Assembly (NCBI RefSeq): GCF_034531395.1
Contig: NZ_JARVCO010000012.1
Location: 1,178,001-1,242,000 of the forward strand
Direction of reading: 5' to 3'
Length of the DNA stretch: 64,000 nt
Source: Pontiella agarivorans
Lineage (GTDB): Bacteria; Verrucomicrobiota; Kiritimatiellia; Kiritimatiellales; Pontiellaceae
Part shown: positions 17,703 through 24,515 of the stretch, piece by piece
How positions within the stretch are numbered: the stretch's first letter is position 1
Layout of the letters: every line of letters begins with the position of its first letter
Made by a program: the position numbers and the translations under genes
The notes under the pieces: generated by a model
What the model saw: the letters and a program-made list of their open reading frames with translations, nothing else
What the model was told of the DNA's origin: nothing
Database searches by the model: none

Positions 17703-18773
17703 ATGGTGAAGGAGTGTACAGTGCTCGGTTTTGCGGTGTTGCTGTCCGGTTGTGTTTCTCACAAAACGGTTGAGCACAGACCCGGGCACTATACCCTCAG
17801 AAACTCCGGTGGGATGGAGGTTCAACTGGCCTCCTATGGCGCGCGTATCACTTCCATAAACGTGCCGGATCGCGATGGCAGCATGGCTGATGTTGTGCTG
17901 GGTTATGAGGATATCAATGCCTATAAAACCGCGCAAAAGAAACCCTATTTCGGCTGTGTTGTCGGGCGGTATGCCGGGCGGATTGCCAATGGAAAATTTG
18001 CCCTCGATGGCCGGGAATATGAATTGGCAGCAAATAACGGTCCGAACCATCTGCACGGCGGCATGGTTGGGTTTGACAAAGTCGAATGGACCGGCGCTTC
18101 CACGCATAACAGCGTCAGCTTCAGCTATGTTTCAAGAGATGGGGAAGAGGGATATCCCGGCACCCTGCAGGTTCAGGTTATATATACGCTGACCGATGCT
18201 GATGAGTTGATCATTCAGTATCGGGCTGCGACGGATAAAGCGACACCGATCAATCTGACGAATCATACCTATTTCAATCTGGCGGGCGAGGGGGCGTCGA
18301 CGGTGCTGAATCATGCGTTGCGAATCGATGCAGACTGTATTCTTGAAACCGATGAGTTTTCGATTCCAACCGGCAGAAAACTTCCCGTGTCCGGAACTCC
18401 GTTTGATTTTCTCCGGGCAAAGGCAGTCGGTCGCGATATAGATGCCGAACATCCTCAGCTGCAGATCGGGATGGGGTATGATCATACTTTTGTTCTTTCG
18501 GATGGCCCGGTTTCCGCCGAGCTGTATGATCCGGAATCCGGAAGATGTATGGAGGTCATTACCACGGAGCCCGGCATTCAACTTTATACCGCAAATTATC
18601 TGAGCGGTGATCTGGTGGGAAAGTCGGGTGAGCGTTACCGGAAGCGCAGTGCGCTGTGTCTGGAAACCCAGCATTTCCCGGACAGCCCGAATAAACCTGA
18701 ATTCCCGAATACCATTCTCCGGCCCGGAGAACATTTTGAATCGAAGACCATTTATCGTTTTTCTGTTCGTTAA
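17703..18773 (+). CDS. galM: Aldose 1-epimerase, lipoprotein
   Basis: Interconverts alpha and beta anomers of galactose or glucose. The N-terminus carries a lipobox (LLSGC), so it is predicted to be membrane-anchored outside the cytoplasm. Start choice is ambiguous: ATG 17703 gives a longer leader, while GTG 17721 has AAGGAG at the right distance but leaves only about 11 residues to the lipobox. Catalytic features are seen: His in NHLHGG, His in NHTYFNL, and the C-terminal Glu in CLETQHFPDSP. About 355 aa, normal for the family. Located between GH110 and a sulfatase, it likely acts on galactose freed outside the cytoplasmic membrane. Confidence 0.9.
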   Translation: MVKECTVLGFAVLLSGCVSHKTVEHRPGHYTLRNSGGMEVQLASYGARITSINVPDRDGSMADVVLGYEDINAYKTAQKKPYFGCVVGRYAGRIANGKFALDGREYELAANNGPNHLHGGMVGFDKVEWTGASTHNSVSFSYVSRDGEEGYPGTLQVQVIYTLTDADELIIQYRAATDKATPINLTNHTYFNLAGEGASTVLNHALRIDADCILETDEFSIPTGRKLPVSGTPFDFLRAKAVGRDIDAEHPQLQIGMGYDHTFVLSDGPVSAELYDPESGRCMEVITTEPGIQLYTANYLSGDLVGKSGERYRKRSALCLETQHFPDSPNKPEFPNTILRPGEHFESKTIYRFSVR

Positions 18774-18792
18774 GATAACAAGGAGAGATCCC

Positions 18793-20352
18793 ATGAAATT
18801 CAAATTCATTCTGTCGGCCTTGACGGCCGTCACGTTTTCCGCCGTTGCGGAAAAACCCAACATCGTTTTCATTTACGGCGATGATATCGGTTACGGTGAT
18901 TTCAGCTGCTATGGCGGAGAGGTCGATACGGCGGCCATAGACACGCTGGCGGAAGAGGGGGTTCGTTTCACCGGCGGCTACTGCACGGCGGCCACCTGTA
19001 CGCCATCACGTTATTCGATGCTGACCGGCGAATATGCCTTCCGGAATAAAGCCGCAAAAATTCTGCCGGGCAATGCGCCGCTGATCATCGATCCGTCGCG
19101 CCCGACCATTGCACAGTTTCTGGCAGATAACGGGTATAAAACCATGCTGTCCGGAAAATGGCATCTGGGCCTCGGTTCCCCGGATAAGCCGCTCGACTGG
19201 AACGGTGAAATTGCGCCGGGTCCCAGAGAAGTCGGCTTCCAGGAATCCTTCCACATGGCGGCAACGGCTGACCGTGTACCGTCGGTTTTCATTAAAAACG
19301 GCCGGGTTGTCGGGCTGGATCCCTCGGATCCGATTGAGGTTAATTATCAGAAACCGGTTGGAAATGATCCGACCGGCATCACGCATCCGCATCTGCTGAA
19401 ACTGCAGGCCGATGAACAGCATGGTAAAACCATTGTGAACGGGGTCAGTCGTATCGGTTGGATGAGCGGAGGAAACAGTGCCCGTTTTAAAGATGAGGAT
19501 ATGGCTGACACGTATCTTCGTAAGGCGCAGGCGTTTATTCGTGAAAACAAAGAAAATCCCTTTTTCCTCTATTATGCATTGAACGAAAATCATGTGCCGC
19601 GCGTGGTGCATCCTCGGTTCCAGGGCTCTACCAGTCTCGGGGCGCGCGGCGATGCGCTGGCGGTTTTTGACTGGTGTGTCGGCCGGATTGTTCAGACGCT
19701 GAAGGAAACCGGGCAGTATGAGAATACGCTGATTGTGGTGACCTCTGATAACGGTCCGGTTCTGTTCGACGGCTACTGGGAAGCGGGCATTGAGCGGCAG
19801 GGAACGCACGATGCTTCCGGCCCGTGGCGCGGCGGAAAATACAGCCGCTGGGAAGGCGGAACGCGTATTCCGTTCATCGTTACCTGGCCCGGAAAATCCA
19901 AACCGGGAATTTCCGATGCGATTGTGAGCCAGGTCGACCTTTATGCGTCCATTGCTGAGCTGATTGGAAAACCGATGCCGAAAAACGCGGGGCAGGACGG
20001 ACAGCCGCTGCTTTCCACATTTCTCGGGGAAAAGCTGGAAGGGCGGGAATATGTAATTCAGGAAGCCCTGACTCAGATTGCTGTGCGTAAAGGAAACTGG
20101 AAATATATTCCGCCGGGCAGCGTCACCGAACGCCTCGGCATCATGACCTGGAAAGCCGGAAGCGGGTGGAAAGAAACCACCGTTCCGGAACCGGGTCTGC
20201 TGTTCCATCTTACGGAAGATCCGGCCGAGGAACATAACCTCGCCGAAATCTATCCCAACCGCGTGAAAGAGATGAAAGCCATCATCGCCGAAGTGGCTCC
20301 CGAAAAAGCCGTTGGCGAAAAAGGGCTGAATAAAAAACAGCTCGGTTTCTGA
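18793..20352 (+). CDS. Secreted type I (S1) sulfatase
   Basis: 519 aa from the ATG at 18793, preceded by AAGGAGAG; the upstream extension to 18607 overlaps galM and is discarded. Signal peptide ~1-19. YGDDIG (metal Asp), C69-T-P-S-R formylglycine site, GKWHLG and TSDNGP are in place. It is the closest relative in the window of the sulfatase at 3621-5174, and both sit beside an alpha-galactosidase (GH27 there, GH110 here). That suggests the same or a related sulfated galactose, possibly desulfated before or after alpha-galactose removal (inference). Last gene of the GH110-galM-sulfatase unit. Confidence 0.93.
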   Translation: MKFKFILSALTAVTFSAVAEKPNIVFIYGDDIGYGDFSCYGGEVDTAAIDTLAEEGVRFTGGYCTAATCTPSRYSMLTGEYAFRNKAAKILPGNAPLIIDPSRPTIAQFLADNGYKTMLSGKWHLGLGSPDKPLDWNGEIAPGPREVGFQESFHMAATADRVPSVFIKNGRVVGLDPSDPIEVNYQKPVGNDPTGITHPHLLKLQADEQHGKTIVNGVSRIGWMSGGNSARFKDEDMADTYLRKAQAFIRENKENPFFLYYALNENHVPRVVHPRFQGSTSLGARGDALAVFDWCVGRIVQTLKETGQYENTLIVVTSDNGPVLFDGYWEAGIERQGTHDASGPWRGGKYSRWEGGTRIPFIVTWPGKSKPGISDAIVSQVDLYASIAELIGKPMPKNAGQDGQPLLSTFLGEKLEGREYVIQEALTQIAVRKGNWKYIPPGSVTERLGIMTWKAGSGWKETTVPEPGLLFHLTEDPAEEHNLAEIYPNRVKEMKAIIAEVAPEKAVGEKGLNKKQLGF

Positions 20353-20381
20353 TTTCCAATCATTGGAAATTTACAAAGTTT

Positions 20382-20411
20382 GAAAAGCCGTCCTGCAGGG
20401 CGGCTTTTTTT
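20382..20411. terminator. Terminator between convergent sulfatase and regulator
   Basis: The perfect AAAAGCCG.CCTG / CAGG.CGGCTTTTTTT hairpin has A- and T-runs on both sides, so it can act in both directions. It overlaps the stop codon of the regulator at 20410-21516. Confidence 0.85.
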
Positions 20412-21516
20412 ATCGGGATTTCCGATAAGTCTGGGGGCTTTGTCCGAAATGTTTTCTGAAGCTGTTACTGAGGTGGGAGGCGTGGGTGAAGCCGGTTTCG
20501 GCGGCAATACGCTCGATGGTCCAGTTGGTGTAGAGCAGCAGTTCGGCGGCTTTGTTGAGGCGCATTTTCATGAGGGTCTGGTGGAGGGTGGTTTGTGTTG
20601 ATTCCCGGAAGCGTCGGTTCAGCAGACTGCGTGAAATGCCGAGTTCTGCGGCAACTTCGGGGGTGCCTATTTTTGCGGGGAGGTTCTGCTGGAGATAGAG
20701 AATGGCGCGGCGGATCAGTTCGTCGGCCATAACAAAGGCATCGGAGCTGGCGCGGGTGATTACCCCTTTGGGTTGGATAAATACGGTTTCGGGTACAATG
20801 GGGCGTCCGTCCATGGCGGCCTGCAGCAGTGCAGCGCCTTGCTGGACCATGCCGGCGGTGTCGCGGTCGATGCTGGAAATCGGTACGGCCTGTACTTCAC
20901 AGACCAGCGGGTTGTTGTCGACACCCAGAATGGAAAAATCGAGCGGAACCTGAAATCCGGCTTCCAGACAGAGGGCGGAAATCCAGGCGGCGTCGGCATC
21001 GTTGGCGGTAAAGATGGCGCAGGGGCGGGGCAGGTTCTGTAAACGGCCGGCCATGGTGCTGTAATTGAGGCTGCCGGTTCCATCGAGGCGGATTACCGTT
21101 TTTCCGCTTTTCTGCAGTTCAGCGCTGAAAGCCGTCAGGCGGGCTTCGCCGAACGGGGTCGGTGTGCTGGCGTACCAGGCAAAGTGGCGGTGGTCGTAGG
21201 AGAGAAAGTGACGTGCGGCAATCCGGCCGATGGCCGTGTTGTCGGCGGCGACGCGCGGCCGTTGAATATCGTTCCGCCAGGAGGAAAGATCGACACAGGG
21301 AATTTCCGGGTGCTGAAGGACAAAACCGGCCGTGCGCGGATTGTCGGTGAGCGAACTCAGAATGCCGTCACCGCGCCATCGGTTAATCATACCGGTCGGA
21401 GTGAGCAGATTGGCATCGAGGTGCCAGTTAAATTTCCGGGCGGCTTCAACGGCCGCCTGATGCGTCGGCTGGTCGTAGGCGTTCAGGAGCAGGAGGACTC
21501 GTCGTTTATTCAGCAT
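20410..21516 (-). CDS. XylR-type AraC-family transcription regulator
   Basis: 368 aa. A LacI-type sugar-binding domain (~1-260; VLLLLNAYDQPTH at the start, DFSILGVDNNPLVCE, SSIDRDTAGMVQQGA) is followed by an AraC DNA-binding domain (ISRSLLNRRFRES; IAAETGFTHASHLSNSFRKHFG). It diverges from the uxaB-uxaA-GH2-sulfatase-GH2 operon at 21656 and is its likely regulator. It is similar throughout to the regulator at 41680-42786, including the context SxILGVDNN and the use of TGCAATA repeats in the promoter region. Confidence 0.9.
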   Translation of the reverse strand: MLNKRRVLLLLNAYDQPTHQAAVEAARKFNWHLDANLLTPTGMINRWRGDGILSSLTDNPRTAGFVLQHPEIPCVDLSSWRNDIQRPRVAADNTAIGRIAARHFLSYDHRHFAWYASTPTPFGEARLTAFSAELQKSGKTVIRLDGTGSLNYSTMAGRLQNLPRPCAIFTANDADAAWISALCLEAGFQVPLDFSILGVDNNPLVCEVQAVPISSIDRDTAGMVQQGAALLQAAMDGRPIVPETVFIQPKGVITRASSDAFVMADELIRRAILYLQQNLPAKIGTPEVAAELGISRSLLNRRFRESTQTTLHQTLMKMRLNKAAELLLYTNWTIERIAAETGFTHASHLSNSFRKHFGQSPQTYRKSR

Positions 21517-21546
21517 TTCCGGATCAAAGGCTCATCTGGCGTATTT

Positions 21547-21575
21547 TGCAATAATAAATAATAAACCATGCAATA
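21547..21575 (+). promoter_or_regulatory. Candidate operator: TGCAATA direct repeat, 22-base period
   Basis: TGCAATA at 21547-21553 recurs at 21569-21575 (two helical turns apart) in an A/T-rich segment, 30-60 bases upstream of the regulator start and about 80-110 bases upstream of uxaB. The same heptamer pair lies upstream of the related regulator at 42786. Inferred regulator-binding site. Confidence 0.5.
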
Positions 21576-21655
21576 CCAATTATGTCCGCGTCCGCGTAAC
21601 GTATTCGTTTGTTGAATATTCCAAGGTCTGGAAAAAGGGGGACAAGGACGTGAAG

Positions 21656-23089
21656 ATGGAACGAATTGAGCAAAAGAGGATGACGGCTTCATTGCCGCCG
21701 GAACGGGTACTGCAGTTTGGGGAAGGTAATTTTCTGCGGGCGTTTATCGACTGGATGTTCCACCGCATGAACGAGAGCGGGGTGTTCGGAGGCAGTGCTG
21801 TGGTGGTTCAGCCGCTGGAAAACGGGCAGGTGGATTTGCTGAATGAACAGCAGGGTCTTTATACACTTTATCTGCGGGGAATTCAGAATGGTGAACAGGT
21901 GGACGATCATGAAGTGATCCGTTCAATCAGCCGGGGAATCAATCCTTATTCCGACTGGGAAGGTTTTCTGGAAACAGCGGCCAATCCGGATATGCGTTTT
22001 GTGGTTTCGAATACGACGGAGGCGGGTATTGCCTATCAGCGTGTGGAACCGCCGGATTCCTGTCCCGCAACCTTTCCGGCAAAACTGACCGCCTGGCTCG
22101 TCCGGCGTTTTGAACAGCTTGGGGGCTCCGCAGATTCCGCGATGATTTTTCTGCCGTGCGAACTGATCAACTATAACGGCCGCAAATTGAAGGAGTGCAT
22201 TCTGAAGCATTCTGCGGACTGGAAACTGGGCGGGGATTTTGAGGCCTGGATTGAAAACGACTGTATTTTTCTCAGTACGCTGGTGGACCGTATTGTGCCG
22301 GGTTATCCGCACGATGAAGCTGAGGCGATGCAGCGCGAACTTGGGTATACGGATCATCTGATCTGTACGGGCGAGATTTTTCATCTGCTGGTGATTGAAG
22401 GGCCTGAAGAGCTGAAAGCCGAGCTGCCGTTTCATAAGGCGGGACTGAATGTGGTTTGGACGGACGATATGCAGCCGTACCGGAATCTGAAGGTCAGTAT
22501 TCTGAACGGTGCTCATACATCAAGTGTGCTGGCGGCTTATCTGGGCGGTCTGGATATTGTACGTGAGATGGTAGAGGACGGGCTTTTCGGAAGGTACGTG
22601 CAGGCGGTTCTGTTTAATGAGATTATTCCGACACTGGATGTGGAACGGGAAGAAGCGGAGGTCTATGCAGGGGCGGTACTGGAACGGTTTAGGAATCCGT
22701 TCATTCGGCATGAGCTGCTTTCCATCAGTCTGAATTCGGTTTCAAAATGGAAGGTACGGGTGTTGCCCTCGGTGAAAAATTATATGGCTGAATTCGGCAA
22801 AGTCCCTTCGTTGCTTGCCTTTTCAATGGCGGCACTGATTGCCTTTTATAAAGGAGATCTGCGGGACAGTTATGAACCGAAGGATGATCCGGCGGTTCTC
22901 GAATTCTTCCGAACGGCCTGGTCGGGGTCTGAGGTGGTTGCGCGGGTACTGGAACATACGGATTTCTGGGGCGAGGATCTTACGGCTCTGCCGGGATTCG
23001 AGCTGGAAGTTTCAAAAGCGCTGGGTCGGATTCTGCATGGAGGAATGCGTGAAGCGGTAAAAGACTGGTTGGATCATGAAGACGCTTAA
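21656..23089 (+). CDS. uxaB: Tagaturonate reductase (altronate oxidoreductase)
   Basis: NAD-dependent interconversion of D-tagaturonate and D-altronate in the cytoplasm. The ATG at 21656 is preferred because AAGGA ends 7 bases before it; the GTG at 21650 is too close to that site. The N-terminal Rossmann domain starts VLQFGEGNFLRAF, and VVSNTTEAGI is typical of UxaB. The long-chain mannitol-dehydrogenase active-site signature is K279...N284-x-x-H287 (KVSILNGAH). 477 aa, full length, no signal peptide. It overlaps uxaA by 14 bases and is the first gene of a six-gene operon. No uronate isomerase is encoded nearby, so the tagaturonate may come from L-galactonate instead of galacturonate (inference). 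Confidence 0.93.
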   Translation: MERIEQKRMTASLPPERVLQFGEGNFLRAFIDWMFHRMNESGVFGGSAVVVQPLENGQVDLLNEQQGLYTLYLRGIQNGEQVDDHEVIRSISRGINPYSDWEGFLETAANPDMRFVVSNTTEAGIAYQRVEPPDSCPATFPAKLTAWLVRRFEQLGGSADSAMIFLPCELINYNGRKLKECILKHSADWKLGGDFEAWIENDCIFLSTLVDRIVPGYPHDEAEAMQRELGYTDHLICTGEIFHLLVIEGPEELKAELPFHKAGLNVVWTDDMQPYRNLKVSILNGAHTSSVLAAYLGGLDIVREMVEDGLFGRYVQAVLFNEIIPTLDVEREEAEVYAGAVLERFRNPFIRHELLSISLNSVSKWKVRVLPSVKNYMAEFGKVPSLLAFSMAALIAFYKGDLRDSYEPKDDPAVLEFFRTAWSGSEVVARVLEHTDFWGEDLTALPGFELEVSKALGRILHGGMREAVKDWLDHEDA

Positions 23090-24515
23090 AATCAATGAAC
23101 GCGATAACGTCGCCGTCGTTATCTCCGACGATTCGGATAAAATTCCAAGAGGGCATAAAACAGCCCTGGTTCCGATTGAAAAAGGAGAGGCGGTCATTAA
23201 ATACGGTTTTCCGATCGGCTATGCGACCGAGACGATCGAAGCCGGTGACTGGGTGCATGACCATAATGTGAAGACGGGGTTGTCCGGGGTGCAGGAATAT
23301 CCGTATGAACCGGACTTCCGGCTGCCGGGACGTATTGCGGATGGAAAAACCTTTATGGGGTATCCTCGGGCCAATGGGGATGTCGGGATACGCAATGAAC
23401 TCTGGATTGTTCCGACGGTCGGATGTGTGAACGGGCTGGCGGAAAAGGCGGCGGCGCGGCTTTGTGCGGAAGGTTTGCCGGATAATGTGGATGATGTGGT
23501 TGTTCTGGCACATCCGTACGGCTGTTCCCAGCTGGGGGATGATCATGAAGCTTCGCGGACGATTCTCTCGGCATTGGTGAAGCATCCGAATGCCGGAGGT
23601 GTGCTGGTGGTTGGTCTGGGGTGTGAAAACAACACCATGAAAGAGTTCCGGGAGCTGGTCGGGGAAGTGGATGGGGACCGGGTTAAATTTCTGGTGACAC
23701 AGGCGGTGGAGGACGAGCTGGAAGCATGCGGGAGATTGCTGCATGAACTGTGCGAAACGGCGGCAAAAGACCGGCGCGGGCCGGTGCCGGTTTCCAAACT
23801 TCGGATCGGTCTGAAGTGCGGCGGGTCGGATGCTTTTTCGGGGCTGACAGCCAATGCGCTGGTCGGCGCGGTTTCGGACCGTTTGATTGCTCGCGGTGGT
23901 TCGGCCGTGCTGACCGAGATTCCTGAAGCATTCGGTGCGGAAACGATACTGTTCAACCGGTGCGTATCAAAAGCCGTGTTCGATGAGGCGGTGAATGTGG
24001 TGAACGATTTCAAGGAATATTTTTTATCCCACGGTGAACCGGTGGGAGAAAATCCGTCGCCGGGCAATAAGGCCGGCGGGATTACGACGCTGGAAGATAA
24101 ATCGCTCGGTTGTGTGCAGAAGGGCGGAACCGCGCCGTTGAACGATGTGCTGCGTTACGGTGCGCGGGTTCGGAAAAACGGGCTGACTCTGCTGGAGGGT
24201 CCCGGTAATGACATTGTGGCTGTCACTGCGCTGGCGGCGGCGGGCTGTCATATGGTGCTGTTTACCACCGGGCGGGGCACGCCGTTGGGCGGACCGGTTC
24301 CGGTGGTGAAAATTGCTTCCAATTCGGCGTTGGCCGAGCGGAAGAAAAACTGGATTGATTTCAATGCAGGTGTGCTGATGGAAGGCCGGACGATGGATGG
24401 TCTGGGGGATGCGTTTTTTGACGATCTGGTCGATGTGGCCTCAGGACGTAAAACGCGGTCGGAAGAAAACGGATATCGGGATTTTGCCATTTGGAAACAG
24501 GGAGTGACATTGTGA
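23076..24515 (+). CDS. uxaA: Altronate dehydratase, full-length
   Basis: Dehydrates D-altronate to 2-keto-3-deoxy-D-gluconate. The N-terminal SAF-like domain (~1-85; NVAVVISD, GDWVHDHNVKTGL) and the large catalytic domain (IRNELWIVPTVGCVNGLAEK, ALVKHPNAGGVLVVGLGCENN, GLKCGGSDAFSGLTANALVG, LLEGPGNDIVAVTALAAAG) are contiguous as in classical UxaA. 479 aa. No signal peptide. It overlaps the end of uxaB by 14 bases and its TGA shares a base with the ATG of the next GH2 gene (TGATG), so translation is probably coupled through all three. Confidence 0.95.
   Translation: MKTLKINERDNVAVVISDDSDKIPRGHKTALVPIEKGEAVIKYGFPIGYATETIEAGDWVHDHNVKTGLSGVQEYPYEPDFRLPGRIADGKTFMGYPRANGDVGIRNELWIVPTVGCVNGLAEKAAARLCAEGLPDNVDDVVVLAHPYGCSQLGDDHEASRTILSALVKHPNAGGVLVVGLGCENNTMKEFRELVGEVDGDRVKFLVTQAVEDELEACGRLLHELCETAAKDRRGPVPVSKLRIGLKCGGSDAFSGLTANALVGAVSDRLIARGGSAVLTEIPEAFGAETILFNRCVSKAVFDEAVNVVNDFKEYFLSHGEPVGENPSPGNKAGGITTLEDKSLGCVQKGGTAPLNDVLRYGARVRKNGLTLLEGPGNDIVAVTALAAAGCHMVLFTTGRGTPLGGPVPVVKIASNSALAERKKNWIDFNAGVLMEGRTMDGLGDAFFDDLVDVASGRKTRSEENGYRDFAIWKQGVTL

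Noticed and set aside
18607-18792. Extended start for the sulfatase at 18793
   Set aside because: It overlaps the aldose epimerase gene; a ribosome-binding site and signal peptide fix the start at 18793.
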